Part shown: piece by piece, positions 53,933-63,873 of the stretch
Layout of the letters: every line of letters begins with the position of its first letter
How positions within the stretch are numbered: position 1 is the first letter of the stretch
Assembly (NCBI RefSeq): GCF_004337365.2
Contig: NZ_CP044016.1
Location: forward strand, 620,001 to 684,000
Origin: Rhizosphaericola mali
Lineage (GTDB): Bacteria; Bacteroidota; Bacteroidia; Chitinophagales; Chitinophagaceae
DNA length: 64,000 bases
Reading direction: 5' to 3'
The notes under the pieces: generated by a model
What the model was told of the DNA's origin: nothing
What the model saw: only the letters and a program-made list of their open reading frames with translations
The model's database searches: none
Position numbers and translations under genes: made by a program

Positions 53933-55372
53933 ATGATTAAAAAGTTAGACAAGCTCATTCTTCGCGCATTTGTTGGACCGTTTATCGCCACATTTCTGAT
54001 CTCCTTATTTGTGTTGGTGATGCAGTTTTTCTGGTTGTGGATCGATGATTTTGTGGGTAAAGGTTTGGATGTGTTTACCATTGCCAAAATGATTGGTTTT
54101 GTAGCAGCGACTTGTGTGCCGCTCGCTTTGCCATTATCACTATTGCTTTCCTCTATCATGACTTTTGGTAGTATGGGAGAATCATTCGAATTAGTTGCTA
54201 TCAAATCTTCAGGTGTTCCATTGACTCGATTCATGCGACCATTGACTGTCGTTACGATTTTATTGAGTTTAGTCGCTTTTTATTTTGCCAATAATCTTAT
54301 TCCCATAGCCAATCTAAAAATGAATAGAATGCGCTATGATATTGTCAAAACTAAACCTGCATTGGATATAAAAGCGGGCGTTTTTTATGATAAAATGTCT
54401 GGTTTTGTTATCAAAATAGGAGAGAAGGATAAAGATAATATGCATATAAGGGATGTAATTATCTTAGAAAAAAATCAGGGTTTGCAAGATAATTTAATGG
54501 TTGCCAAAAGTGGATTGATGTCGATGACGCCTGATAAGTCTTCTTTGCAATTTACCCTAAATGATGGTTGGCGCTATGAGGAAGAAGGTCGCAATAACGA
54601 TCTTAATACGCAATTTACCCGTACAGGTTTTAAGGAATATAAAAAGCTATTTGACCTTTCGACATTTAAAATGACGGAAACCAATGAAGAAGGTTTTAAA
54701 TCTGATCCGAAGATGTTGACTGTTGGGCAATTGTCTCCTTCTATTGATAGTTTGTACAAATTGGACACATTGCAACAAATAAGACGACGCAATGATTTGA
54801 CGCCTTATTTCTATTTTGTGCGGTATCAAGATAGTACTTGGGCGAAAGCCAATCCAAAAGCAAAGCTGAAAAAATCTTATTTCAATACTTTAAAAGATAC
54901 ATTTCAACTAGAAGTCGTACAGCGTGTTAATAATTCATTACAGAGTGTAAAATCTAATCTTGATGTTGCGCAAAATGACAATAAATCAGCGCAAGAAACA
55001 ATTCGAAAATATAAAATTGAATGGCATCGCAAGTTTACCCTTTCCGCGGCGTGTTTGATTTTATTTTTGATCGGAGCTCCATTAGGTTCCATTATTAGAA
55101 AAGGAGGATTAGGTGCCCCATTATTATTTGCGATCATATTTTTCGTGATTTTTTACATATTTAATACCGTAGGTGAAAAAATCGCTAAGCAAGGTGTCGT
55201 ACCTGTATGGGCAGGCATGTGGCTTTCCTCCGCAATTTTGTTACCGGTAGGTATATTTCTAATGGTAAAAGCGCTCAATGATTCTCAGATTTTGGGTAAA
55301 GAAGTTTGGTTCAGAATTGGAAAAGCAATCAAAAAAATATTACCTCAAAAGAAAAAAGAGATAGAAGAATAA
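53933..55372 (+). CDS. LptF/LptG-family permease
   Basis: 479 residues from the ATG at 53933 (an upstream start at 53900 gives an unlikely N-terminus). Helices 1-3 (FVGPFIATFLISLFVLVMQFFWLWIDDFVGKGLD is the family start), a large periplasmic beta-jellyroll and C-terminal helices (GAPLGSIIRKGGLGAPLLFAIIFFVIFYIFNTVGEKIAKQG). These YjgP/YjgQ proteins drive LPS from the inner membrane with LptB. It is longer than the E. coli proteins because of an extended insertion with coiled charged sequence (about 280-380). Confidence 0.92.
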   Translation: MIKKLDKLILRAFVGPFIATFLISLFVLVMQFFWLWIDDFVGKGLDVFTIAKMIGFVAATCVPLALPLSLLLSSIMTFGSMGESFELVAIKSSGVPLTRFMRPLTVVTILLSLVAFYFANNLIPIANLKMNRMRYDIVKTKPALDIKAGVFYDKMSGFVIKIGEKDKDNMHIRDVIILEKNQGLQDNLMVAKSGLMSMTPDKSSLQFTLNDGWRYEEEGRNNDLNTQFTRTGFKEYKKLFDLSTFKMTETNEEGFKSDPKMLTVGQLSPSIDSLYKLDTLQQIRRRNDLTPYFYFVRYQDSTWAKANPKAKLKKSYFNTLKDTFQLEVVQRVNNSLQSVKSNLDVAQNDNKSAQETIRKYKIEWHRKFTLSAACLILFLIGAPLGSIIRKGGLGAPLLFAIIFFVIFYIFNTVGEKIAKQGVVPVWAGMWLSSAILLPVGIFLMVKALNDSQILGKEVWFRIGKAIKKILPQKKKEIEE

Positions 55373-55393
55373 TCATAGATTCTTCAAATTTAA

Positions 55394-55424
55394 TTTTAGA
55401 TTTGAAAGAGTCGGACTACCTTTG
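55394..55424 (+). promoter_or_regulatory. Bacteroidota-type promoter of the CDF transporter gene
   Basis: TTTT at 55394-55397 and TACCTTTG at 55417-55424, separated by 19 nt, close to the TTTG-N19-TAnnTTTG consensus. It lies 24 nt before the TTG start. Confidence 0.6.
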
Positions 55425-55447
55425 CAGACCTTTCAAATTTACATATC

Positions 55448-56434
55448 TTGGATAACGCAAAAGAAAATTATCGGATTCAAAAATGGATTTGTGGTCTCGC
55501 TGTGGTTTTGTTTTTACTCAAAATCTTGGCGTGGTATGTAACCCATTCTGTAGCTATCTTGGCAGATGCTTTAGAAAGTATTGTCAACGTAGTTGCGGGT
55601 TTCATCGGTCTGTATAGTTTGTATGTGGCTGCGAAGCCCAAAGATGTAGATCATCCTTATGGTCATGGAAAAGCGGAATTTGTATCTGCTGCAATGGAAG
55701 GTTTGATGATTCTTGCTGCCGGTTGTTTGATTATTTACCATGCAATTATTCATTTTGGCGAACAAAATGCGGTTGAATCTTTGGATAAAGGTTTGATTTT
55801 GGTTTTAGCAACCGCGTTACTCAATTATTTCTTGGGATATCGATGGGTAAAACAAGGCGAGAAAAATCATTCATTGGCAATTACTGCTTCTGGTAATCAT
55901 TTAAAAATAGATGCTTACAGCACATTTGCCGTAATTATTGGGCTAATTTTTATTCTAATTTTTCATCTTTATTGGTTAGATAAAGTCATTGCGCTGGTGA
56001 TGGGGTGTTTCATTTTGGTAAATGGATATTCTATTTTACGCAAATCGATTGCGGGAATTATGGATGAAGCGGATTTAAATTTGATTAATGAATTAGTTGC
56101 AGTATTAAGTTCCAATCGTCAACCTGATTGGATTGATATTCACAATTTGAAAGTGGTAAAATACGGTAGTAAGCTACATATAGATTGTCATTTTACCGTT
56201 CCGTATTATCTAACTGTGCAAGAAGCGCACGATGAAATAACTCGTTTGCAGAAATTGGTTGCAGCACATTTTTCTGAAAGTATTGAATTCAATATTCACA
56301 CAGATCCTTGTCGGGATTGTAGCTGTGCTATTTGTACAAAAACGGAATGTCCTGTACGTAAACATCCATTTGTACGTCAGTTGGAATGGAATTTAAAAGC
56401 AATGGTAGATTCCAAACAACATCGTATTAATTAA
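55448..56434 (+). CDS. Cation diffusion facilitator (CDF) transporter
   Basis: 328 residues starting at TTG. Five to six helices with the metal-site pattern ADALESIVNVVAG in helix 2, HPYGHGKAEFVSAAMEG, and HLKIDAYSTFAVI in helix 5. The C-terminal cytoplasmic domain ends with a Cys-rich stretch (DPCRDCSCAICTKTECP), an extra metal-binding tail. It should export Zn2+, Mn2+ or Fe2+ by proton antiport. Confidence 0.92.
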   Translation: MDNAKENYRIQKWICGLAVVLFLLKILAWYVTHSVAILADALESIVNVVAGFIGLYSLYVAAKPKDVDHPYGHGKAEFVSAAMEGLMILAAGCLIIYHAIIHFGEQNAVESLDKGLILVLATALLNYFLGYRWVKQGEKNHSLAITASGNHLKIDAYSTFAVIIGLIFILIFHLYWLDKVIALVMGCFILVNGYSILRKSIAGIMDEADLNLINELVAVLSSNRQPDWIDIHNLKVVKYGSKLHIDCHFTVPYYLTVQEAHDEITRLQKLVAAHFSESIEFNIHTDPCRDCSCAICTKTECPVRKHPFVRQLEWNLKAMVDSKQHRIN

Positions 56435-56494
56435 GCGAATCTTTCATTTCTCCTTATTAATCATTTACATTTGTCCCTCAAATAAGCAATTATT

Positions 56495-57868
56495 ATGGAA
56501 GCATGGAAAAAATTTCAGGAGGAAAATCAAGAAAGATTTCTGGAAGAATTGAAAGCACTTTTGAGAATACCAAGTATTAGTTCGAGTACACCCAATAAGC
56601 CCGATATGTTGAATGCGGCTGATTTGGTTAAAAAATATTTATTAGACGCCGGTGTTGATAACGCGGAAATTTTTCCTACGGCTGGGCATCCAGTTGTTTA
56701 TGGTGAAAAAATCGTAGATGTCAATAAGCCAACTGTTTTGGTATATGGTCACTATGATGTGCAACCTGTAGATCCGATTGAATTGTGGCATACAGATCCA
56801 TTCGAACCCACTGTAAAAGAAGATGGAAATATCTACGGACGTGGTACTGCGGATGATAAGGGACAATTTTTCATGCATGTAAAAGCATTTGAAATCTTAT
56901 CCAAAACAGACAGCATTCCTTTGAATGTAAAATTCATATTTGAAGGAGAGGAAGAAATAGGTTCTCCACATTTGAAACCATTTTTACAAGAGCATAAAGA
57001 TCTTTTAAAAGCAGATGTCGTATTGGTAAGTGATACGTCAATGCAATCTTTGGAAAATCCAAGTATTGATGCAGGTGTAAGAGGTTTGGCATATTTGCAA
57101 GTAGAAATTACGGGTCCGAATAGAGATTTGCATAGTGGTGTATATGGTGGCGCGGTGGCAAATCCGATCAATATTTTGGCAAAATTAATCGCAGGAATGC
57201 ATGATGAAAATAATCATATTACGATTCCTGGCTTCTATGACGATGTAGATGAATTGTCTGCAGAGGAAAGAAAAGCGATCAATAAAGCAGATTTTGATCA
57301 AGCTGAATATACCAAAGATCTTGGTGTTGGCGATATATATGGCGAAAAAGGCTATACAACAGTGGAGCGTACGGGAATCCGTCCAACAATGGATGTAAAT
57401 GGTATCTGGGGTGGATTTATGGGTGAAGGTGCGAAAACCGTGTTGCCATCCAAAGCATTTGCAAAAATTAGTTTCCGTTTGGTACCACATCAAAGCAATG
57501 AAAAAATTACAGAAATGGTGGTGGCTTATTTGAAAGAAAAAGCACCCGCTTCTGTGGAAATAAAAGTAACCCCAGATCATGGTGGTGATCCTTACGTAAC
57601 CCCGATTGATAGTGTAGAATATTTGGCTGCGCAAAAAGCAATTGAAGCGACGTTTGGAAAAAGGCCTATTCCTATAAGAGGTGGTGGTTCTATTCCGATT
57701 ACGGCATTATTTGAGTCCGTTTTGGGATGCAGCACGGTATTATTAGGATTTGGTTTGGATAGTGATAACTTGCATAGTCCCAATGAAAAATATGGTTTGA
57801 AGAACTTTTACAAGGGAATTGAAACCATTCCATATTTTCATAAGTATTACGCAGAACTTAAGAAATAA
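56495..57868 (+). CDS. M20-family dipeptidase
   Basis: 457 residues. Metal-site motifs VLVYGHYDVQP (His, Asp), YGRGTADDKGQFFMHVKA, IFEGEEEIGSPHL (Glu catalytic base and ligand), and later the dimerisation domain and LHSPNEKYGL with the last His. This is the carnosinase/CNDP-like M20A branch; it cleaves dipeptides in the cytoplasm. Confidence 0.95.
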   Translation: MEAWKKFQEENQERFLEELKALLRIPSISSSTPNKPDMLNAADLVKKYLLDAGVDNAEIFPTAGHPVVYGEKIVDVNKPTVLVYGHYDVQPVDPIELWHTDPFEPTVKEDGNIYGRGTADDKGQFFMHVKAFEILSKTDSIPLNVKFIFEGEEEIGSPHLKPFLQEHKDLLKADVVLVSDTSMQSLENPSIDAGVRGLAYLQVEITGPNRDLHSGVYGGAVANPINILAKLIAGMHDENNHITIPGFYDDVDELSAEERKAINKADFDQAEYTKDLGVGDIYGEKGYTTVERTGIRPTMDVNGIWGGFMGEGAKTVLPSKAFAKISFRLVPHQSNEKITEMVVAYLKEKAPASVEIKVTPDHGGDPYVTPIDSVEYLAAQKAIEATFGKRPIPIRGGGSIPITALFESVLGCSTVLLGFGLDSDNLHSPNEKYGLKNFYKGIETIPYFHKYYAELKK

Positions 57869-57920
57869 TTATTTATTCACATAAATGGGAAATGTGAGGA
57901 TAAGTATCTGAAAATATAAT

Positions 57921-57951
57921 TTTGATATAAAAATATTTGTACTTACCTTTG
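57921..57951 (+). promoter_or_regulatory. Consensus promoter of rplS
   Basis: TTTG at 57921-57924 and TACCTTTG at 57944-57951 with exactly 19 nt between, a full match to the Bacteroidota sigma-A-type promoter. It lies 21 nt before the L19 ATG. Confidence 0.8.
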
Positions 57952-57972
57952 CAGTCCTTAAAATTTTTAGCA

Positions 57973-58323
57973 ATGAGCGCAGCAGTAACTTTTGTGCACG
58001 AGCAGTTAACAGCAGTAAAAGAATTTCCAAAATTCAAGGCGGGCGATAACGTTACCGTTAATTATAAAATTGTGGAAGGTGGTAAAGAACGTATCCAAAG
58101 TTTCCGCGGAGATGTTATCAAAATCCAAGGAAATGGAGCTACTGCAACATTCACTGTTCGTAAAATTTCTGAAGGAATAGGTGTGGAAAGACTTTTCCCA
58201 TTTGCTTCTCCTAATGTAGATTCTATCGTTTTAAATAAAGTAGGTAAAGTACGTCGTGCTAGATTGTTTTACTTACGTGAACGTAGTGGTAAGAGAGCTA
58301 GAATTAAAGAAAAAAGATTCTAA
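57973..58323 (+). CDS. rplS: 50S ribosomal protein L19
   Basis: 116 residues from the ATG at 57973 (the upstream frame overlaps the promoter). FKAGDNVTVNYKIVEGGKERIQSFRGDVIKIQGNGATATFTVRKIS (parts FKAGDNV, FRGDVI, FTVRKIS) and the basic C-terminus VRRARLFYLRERSGKRARIKE are diagnostic of L19, which lies at the 30S-50S interface. Single-gene unit closed by a terminator. Confidence 0.98.
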   Translation: MSAAVTFVHEQLTAVKEFPKFKAGDNVTVNYKIVEGGKERIQSFRGDVIKIQGNGATATFTVRKISEGIGVERLFPFASPNVDSIVLNKVGKVRRARLFYLRERSGKRARIKEKRF

Positions 58324-58351
58324 TTATTTCTTCTGGAAAACAAAATATTAT

Positions 58352-58384
58352 GGCGGGCCTTATCCTATAAGCTCCGCCTTTTTG
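58352..58384 (+). terminator. Rho-independent terminator of rplS
   Basis: GGCGG (58352-58356) pairs with CCGCC (58374-58378), extended by a shorter inner stem, and is followed by TTTTT. Confidence 0.75.
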
Positions 58385-58465
58385 TGTTTTTTTAACATTA
58401 CAAAAGAAATAAATCTTCGGTTTCTTATTTTTAAATATTAATTTCGCAATATAAATTTTTTAGTT

Positions 58466-58708
58466 ATGAGTATGCCAGGCGGATCAGAATGGATTCTGAT
58501 AATTTTAGCAGTATTAATACTTTTCGGTGGTAGAAAAATTCCTGAATTCATGCGTGGATTAGGTAAAGGTATCCGTGAATTCAACGATGCTAAAGATAAT
58601 GTACGTCGTGAGATTGAAGAAGGGGCGAAAGAGAAAGATGTAAAAAAAGTGGTTACTACAAATGAAGATGGTAGCGTTACTACAACGACAACTACCACAA
58701 CCCATTAA
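58466..58708 (+). CDS. tatA: Sec-independent translocase TatA/E
   Basis: 80 residues: one transmembrane helix (EWILIILAVLILFGGRKIPE) with the typical FGGRKIPE hinge, the amphipathic helix MRGLGKGIREFNDA, and a charged and then Thr-rich tail. TatA oligomers make the twin-arginine translocation pore for folded proteins. No tatC is in the window. Confidence 0.95.
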   Translation: MSMPGGSEWILIILAVLILFGGRKIPEFMRGLGKGIREFNDAKDNVRREIEEGAKEKDVKKVVTTNEDGSVTTTTTTTTH

Positions 58709-58725
58709 TTTTTATAACCCCCTAA

Positions 58726-60180
58726 TTGGATACGTTGTTTAGTTTTAATTCCATTGAGGAGTATCAAAAAGATTTATTGCACGGTCAGACTTCATGTATG
58801 GAGGCCGTGCAATATTATTTAGATCAAATAGCAAAGAATACGCATCTGAATGCGTTTCTCGAAGTGTATACCGATGAAGCTTTAGATAGAGCAAAATCTT
58901 TGGACGAACAAAGAGCTCAATCAGGTATTTCAGGTAAACTACACGGTGTTGTTATTGGACTAAAAGATGTGATTTCGTATAAGAATCACTCCTTAACTGC
59001 TTCTTCCAAAATCTTGGAAGGTTACGAGTCGGTCTATGATGCAACTGCTGTTGCACATTTATTACAAGAAGGTGCTATCATAATCGGTAGACAAAATTGT
59101 GATGAATTTGCAATGGGAAGTAGCAATGAAAATTCTGCCTATGGCAATGTTCTAAATGCCAAAGATAATTCGCGTGTTCCTGGTGGATCTTCTGGTGGTT
59201 CTGCTGTTGCAGTACAAGCTGGACTTTGTATGGTGAGTTTGGGTAGTGACACCGGAGGGTCCGTAAGACAACCTGCAGATTTTTGTGGTATTATCGGTTT
59301 TAAACCTAGTTATGGACGCGTGTCGCGCTATGGTTTGATTGCTTACGCTTCTTCCTTTGACCAAATTGGGATATTTGGAAATACGGTTTCTGATGTAGCT
59401 AAGGTATTGGAAGTAATTGCTGGTGAAGACGATTTTGATAGTACAGTAAGTAATGAAGCGGTGCCTTCTTTTGAATCATTTAAAGCAAATAAGGATCGCA
59501 AATATAAAATAGCTTATTTTGATCAAGCGTTACAAGCATCGGTATTAGATGGCGAAATCAAAGACAATATTTTACAAACCATTGACTCTCTTAAGGAAAG
59601 TGGCCATGAAGTAGAAGCGATTGATTTTGACTTTTTAGATTATGTAGTGCCGACCTATTATGTGTTGACCACAGCTGAAGCGTCTAGTAATTTATCTCGT
59701 TTTGATGGGGTGAAATATGGACATCGTACGGCTATTCCTAATTTGGATTTGGATACTTTCTACAAAAAATCTCGTTCAGAAGGATTTGGAGCAGAAGTGA
59801 AAAATCGCATTATGTTGGGATCATTTGTATTAAGCTCTGGATATTTTGATGCCTATTTTACCAAAGCTCAAAAAGTTAGACGTATTTTATCCGAAAAAAC
59901 AAAAGCTATTTTCGAAAAATATGATGCTATCATTTTACCAACAGTAACTGCACCTGCATTCAAATTTGGAGAAAAAAGTACAAATCCATTGGAAATGTAT
60001 CTTTCTGATATATATACTGTATTTGCCAATTTGGTTGGGATTCCTGCCATTTCATTGCCTTTGTACACACATTCCAATGGTATGCCGTTTGGTTTGCAAG
60101 TCTTGACGCCGGCAATGCAAGATACTTTGTTGTTGCAATTATCAGATAGCATAATGGAGACTAAAACGCTTAAAGCGTAG
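58726..60180 (+). CDS. gatA: Asp/Glu-tRNA amidotransferase subunit A
   Basis: 484 residues, starting at TTG 17 nt after tatA. The amidase signature with the catalytic Lys in GVVIGLKDVI, the cis-Ser in RVPGGSSGGSAVAVQAG and the nucleophile Ser in SLGSDTGGSVRQPADFCG. It supplies ammonia from glutamine to GatB for Gln-tRNA(Gln)/Asn-tRNA(Asn) formation. Full length and intact. Confidence 0.96.
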   Translation: MDTLFSFNSIEEYQKDLLHGQTSCMEAVQYYLDQIAKNTHLNAFLEVYTDEALDRAKSLDEQRAQSGISGKLHGVVIGLKDVISYKNHSLTASSKILEGYESVYDATAVAHLLQEGAIIIGRQNCDEFAMGSSNENSAYGNVLNAKDNSRVPGGSSGGSAVAVQAGLCMVSLGSDTGGSVRQPADFCGIIGFKPSYGRVSRYGLIAYASSFDQIGIFGNTVSDVAKVLEVIAGEDDFDSTVSNEAVPSFESFKANKDRKYKIAYFDQALQASVLDGEIKDNILQTIDSLKESGHEVEAIDFDFLDYVVPTYYVLTTAEASSNLSRFDGVKYGHRTAIPNLDLDTFYKKSRSEGFGAEVKNRIMLGSFVLSSGYFDAYFTKAQKVRRILSEKTKAIFEKYDAIILPTVTAPAFKFGEKSTNPLEMYLSDIYTVFANLVGIPAISLPLYTHSNGMPFGLQVLTPAMQDTLLLQLSDSIMETKTLKA

Positions 60181-60254
60181 GCTTGAAGTGATGAAAAATG
60201 TAGTTCAATTAACTTATAACTCATTATTCATAACTTCTATACGGATCTTTAACG

Positions 60255-60283
60255 TTTGAAAAATAGAAATATATTTACCTTTG
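60255..60283 (+). promoter_or_regulatory. Promoter of the lytic transglycosylase gene
   Basis: TTTG at 60255-60258 and TACCTTTG (TTACCTTTG context) at 60276-60283, spacer 17 nt, just 7 nt before the ATG. The -7 box fits well; the short leader suggests a near-leaderless mRNA. Confidence 0.55.
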
Positions 60284-60290
60284 TCATAGA

Positions 60291-61292
60291 ATGAAAAAGG
60301 TGCGAAATAGAAAAAAAGGACGGGCAAATTATAGTTTAAAGCTAGGTTTTCCAGTCCTTTTTTTCTTGTCATTTACCCAAAAAAATTTCGCACAAGGAAA
60401 TACTGCTTTTAAAAATCTTTTACCCAAACAAGACTCCATAGTAACGCAAACTGAAAAAATAAAAGCGCCACTAAATCCGCAAGTTCTTGGTTTTAAGAAC
60501 AATTATGTCAAAAAAGAAGCGCATGAGATGGACAATATGCGCCATTGGGGAAAGCATTATTTTGATATCTATGACAAAATATTTACCCAATATCAATTGC
60601 CGCTAGAGTTAAAATATCTTTCTGTGATTGAGAGTAGTTTACAATCGAGTATGCGTTCTTGGGCGGGAGCCGTTGGTCCATGGCAATTGATGTTTGATGA
60701 GGCAATGCGATTTGGACTAGTCGTCAATGAAAATCGCGATGATCGTATGGATTTCAACAAAAGTACGGTTGCTGCAGCAAAATTGTTGACCGAATTACAT
60801 CATCAATTTGGCGATTGGTTATTGGTTATCGCTGCATATAATGCCGGTCCTGGCGCAGTGAGAAAGGCCATTCGAAAATCGGGAAGCGAAGATTTTTGGA
60901 AATTGCAATATTATCTACCTCAAGAAACCCGCAACCACGTAAAGAAATTTATCAGTACACATTATTATTTCGAAGGAAGTGGTGGTGTGACGACCATGAC
61001 CAAAAGCGAATCTAAAAATAGCTTTTACATACAGAAAAAGGAGTCTAAATTGACGCCGCAGGAGTTGAATAATACCACAATTGACTCAATTAGAGGTTTT
61101 TATAATAGTACGATTATTACCAAATCAATAGGTGTGAATATGCAATTATTTGACCGTTATAATCCTGGTTTTAATAAGATAGTGAGTAATGGACAACCGT
61201 ATCCTTTACGTCTGCCTAAAGATAAAATGATAGAATTTTTAAGTAAAAAAGATCAAATATTACAAGATTGTTTTCATCAATTGCTTCATTAA
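60291..61292 (+). CDS. Lytic murein transglycosylase (MltD/SLT-like)
   Basis: 333 residues. A signal-like N-terminal segment (LGFPVLFFLSFTQKNFAQ), then an SLT domain: catalytic Glu in LKYLSVIESSLQSSMRSWAGAVGPWQLM, and AYNAGPGAVRKAIRKSG, with ETRNHVKKFISTHYYF. It cleaves peptidoglycan glycan strands in the periplasm. No LysM repeats follow, unlike full MltD. Its stop overlaps the convergent RecQ gene by 4 nt. Confidence 0.92.
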   Translation: MKKVRNRKKGRANYSLKLGFPVLFFLSFTQKNFAQGNTAFKNLLPKQDSIVTQTEKIKAPLNPQVLGFKNNYVKKEAHEMDNMRHWGKHYFDIYDKIFTQYQLPLELKYLSVIESSLQSSMRSWAGAVGPWQLMFDEAMRFGLVVNENRDDRMDFNKSTVAAAKLLTELHHQFGDWLLVIAAYNAGPGAVRKAIRKSGSEDFWKLQYYLPQETRNHVKKFISTHYYFEGSGGVTTMTKSESKNSFYIQKKESKLTPQELNNTTIDSIRGFYNSTIITKSIGVNMQLFDRYNPGFNKIVSNGQPYPLRLPKDKMIEFLSKKDQILQDCFHQLLH

Positions 61293-63190
61293 TTGGGATG
61301 AATGATACCTATATCCGAAATTTTGATTAATCTTTCGGATTGTAATATTTGAAATGCTTTGTCAAATAATTGTGTGGTATCTGGAAATAATTCCACCAAT
61401 TTATCCAAACTCAAACCTTCATTTCTAATGGCATTTAAGATGGCAAGCATCATTGAATGAACTTCTTTTTCAGTGGAGTTTTGTTTCTTTTTATCCAAAC
61501 AATTGTCACAAATACCACATGGTTTGGCTGCTGCATCGCCAAAATATTTGGAAATAAATTGCATCCGACAATCTGTGTCTAATTGTATGTATTCCAATAA
61601 TTTAGCTAAACTATTTTGATAAATTTTCTTTCGATTAAGATAAAATGCATGATCGAAACGTAGATAATCTACATTGGCTCTATTTTGCACAAAATAGACT
61701 TGCGGCGTTTCTTTTGTCGGCCAATATTCCAATATTTTGTATCGCTGTAATTGCGCTAATAAATATTGCACTTCCTCTTCTGTTACATGGCAATAGCGTG
61801 CAATTTGCTTTGTAAAAACAGAAACTTTAAAGTCAAATATTCCTTCATATAAGCGAAGTAAACAAGACGTAATTCGTTCTAATTCAGGATGCAATTCCAA
61901 GAATTCACTTAATTCTTTTCGTTCAATGGTAAAATTTATTTTCGCAGGCAAATAAATACTCTCATTAAATTCCAAGATATTTTGCTGTTCTAATATTTTG
62001 AAAATAGCTAAGGTTTGTAAAGGATTTAATTCAAATATTCGGATAAATTCATTCAAATCAAAATCATAAAAACGCTCTTCACCCGAACCAACAGGTATTT
62101 GCAAAAAATCGAAAATTTTGCGATAGCAGTCTTTTATAATTTCAAAGTCGGGAAATTTTATAGCGGGCATCTTTTGTAAGTCGACCAAATCGTCGGCATA
62201 GTACAACAATACGGCAAAAGCTTTTTGACCATCTCTGCCAGCACGTCCAGCTTCTTGATAATAATTTTCCAAATTATCTGGCGCATCGTGATGAATAACC
62301 GTGCGTACATCCGCCTTATCAATACCCATTCCAAAGGCATTGGTACTCACCATAATCCTTGTCTGTCCAGATGTCCAGCGTGCTTGTTTATCATTTTTGG
62401 CCTCTTCCGTTAAACCCGCATGATAATATTCGGCATTTATTTTGTTTAGTTGTAGTAGATACGCAATTTCTTGTACGAGTTTTCGCGTCTTACAATACAC
62501 GATACCCGTACCAGAAATTTTGGTGAGAATTTCTATTATTTTGTTGATTTTACTGTCTACTTTGAATACGCTAAAAGACAGATTTGCTCTTTCAAAAGAT
62601 TGTTGAAATACTTGATATTGTTTGAATTGTAATTTTTCAATAATATCTTTTTGTACTTCTTGTGTAGCTGAGGCGGTTAATGCAATCATGGGAATTTTTG
62701 GAAAAACTTCCCTTAATTGATGTATTAATAAATAGGATGGTCGAAAATCATAACCCCATTGGGAAATGCAATGCGCCTCATCAACGGCAATATAATTGAC
62801 GTCCAAATCATACAATGTGTCTTTGAATATTTCAGATTGGATACGTTCTGGAGAGAAATAAATAAATTTATAATCTCCAGCTGTAGCTTTTCGCAAAATG
62901 GTGCGCAACTCAAAAGGAGAGAGACCGCTGTGAATCGCCACAGATGGAATGCCTTTTTCTTTTAAATGTGCGACTTGATCTTTCATTAATGCAACAAGTG
63001 GCGTGACGACCAAACACGTGCCCTCAGACATTAAGTTAGGTACTTGAAAGCAAATAGACTTGCCGCCTCCAGTGGGAAGCAATGCCAAGGTATCATGACC
63101 ATCAACTAAGGACTGAATGATAACATCCTGAGGCGAACGAAAGGACGTAAAACCCCAAAATTTTTTTAAAATGTCAATAGATGTTACCAT
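61289..63190 (-). CDS. recQ: RecQ-family DNA helicase
   Basis: 633 residues. Motif 0/I LLPTGGGKSICFQVP, DEAH box AVDEAHCISQWGYDFRPSY, motif V/VI STNAFGMGIDKADVRTVIHHDAP and QEAGRAGRDG, and the zinc-binding Cys set CRMQFISKYFG..PCGICDNC, then a winged-helix region. It unwinds DNA 3' to 5' in repair. An HRDC domain is not evident in the short tail. Confidence 0.95.
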   Translation of the reverse strand: MVTSIDILKKFWGFTSFRSPQDVIIQSLVDGHDTLALLPTGGGKSICFQVPNLMSEGTCLVVTPLVALMKDQVAHLKEKGIPSVAIHSGLSPFELRTILRKATAGDYKFIYFSPERIQSEIFKDTLYDLDVNYIAVDEAHCISQWGYDFRPSYLLIHQLREVFPKIPMIALTASATQEVQKDIIEKLQFKQYQVFQQSFERANLSFSVFKVDSKINKIIEILTKISGTGIVYCKTRKLVQEIAYLLQLNKINAEYYHAGLTEEAKNDKQARWTSGQTRIMVSTNAFGMGIDKADVRTVIHHDAPDNLENYYQEAGRAGRDGQKAFAVLLYYADDLVDLQKMPAIKFPDFEIIKDCYRKIFDFLQIPVGSGEERFYDFDLNEFIRIFELNPLQTLAIFKILEQQNILEFNESIYLPAKINFTIERKELSEFLELHPELERITSCLLRLYEGIFDFKVSVFTKQIARYCHVTEEEVQYLLAQLQRYKILEYWPTKETPQVYFVQNRANVDYLRFDHAFYLNRKKIYQNSLAKLLEYIQLDTDCRMQFISKYFGDAAAKPCGICDNCLDKKKQNSTEKEVHSMMLAILNAIRNEGLSLDKLVELFPDTTQLFDKAFQILQSERLIKISDIGIIHPN

Positions 63191-63249
63191 GTAAGAAATT
63201 AATTATCAAATGCGTATATATTTACAATATTATTTAAAATCAAGAATAA

Positions 63250-63873
63250 ATGCTCGAATTTGAGTCATTTCATAAAAAATTTAAGAAGGAAACCGTCCTT
63301 CAAATGGATCAATGGAAATTGGAAGAGGGGATCTATTGGTTAAAAGGAGAGAATGGCGCTGGTAAATCTACTTTTCTGAAATCATTGAGTGGCATTTTCC
63401 CGTTTGATGGAGACGTAAAGTTAGATGGGACTTCCCTTCGGAAAAATAAATTAGAGCAACGTCGTTGGTTCAACTATGGAGAAGCGGAACCAACCTATCC
63501 CAATTTCCTTACAGGGCAAGAACTATTGTCCTTTGTGGAAGATGTCAAGGATGGTACAAATGAACTTGCTTTTTATTTGACTACCGTATTTCAGATGCAA
63601 TCCGCTTTGAATGAAAAGGTAGGAACCTACTCGAGCGGCATGAAAAAGAAATTGTCATTGATCTTAACTTTTTGTGGATCTCCGAAATGGATATTGTTGG
63701 ATGAGCCATTAATCACTTTGGATGTTGCCTCTGTGCAAGTTTTATTGCAAGTAATCGAACAAATGTTTCTCAATGGAACTTCGTTTATAATGACTTCGCA
63801 TCAGCCATTCACATTAGAAACGGTCCAAACGCAAACTATAGAAATAAAAAATAAAAAGCTTGAATTAATATAA
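63250..63873 (+). CDS. ABC transporter ATP-binding protein
   Basis: 207 residues. Walker A LKGENGAGKSTFLKSLSG, signature YSSGMKKKLSLIL, Walker B WILLDEPLITLD and the His loop MTSHQPF. The short form is that of simple ABC-2-type exporters. The stop codon overlaps the start of the next gene (TAATG), the membrane partner. Confidence 0.93.
   Translation: MLEFESFHKKFKKETVLQMDQWKLEEGIYWLKGENGAGKSTFLKSLSGIFPFDGDVKLDGTSLRKNKLEQRRWFNYGEAEPTYPNFLTGQELLSFVEDVKDGTNELAFYLTTVFQMQSALNEKVGTYSSGMKKKLSLILTFCGSPKWILLDEPLITLDVASVQVLLQVIEQMFLNGTSFIMTSHQPFTLETVQTQTIEIKNKKLELI

Noticed and set aside
57185-57634. 149-codon frame opposite the M20 dipeptidase
   Set aside because: Antisense to an intact conserved enzyme; Cys/His/Phe-rich translation is typical of a shadow frame.
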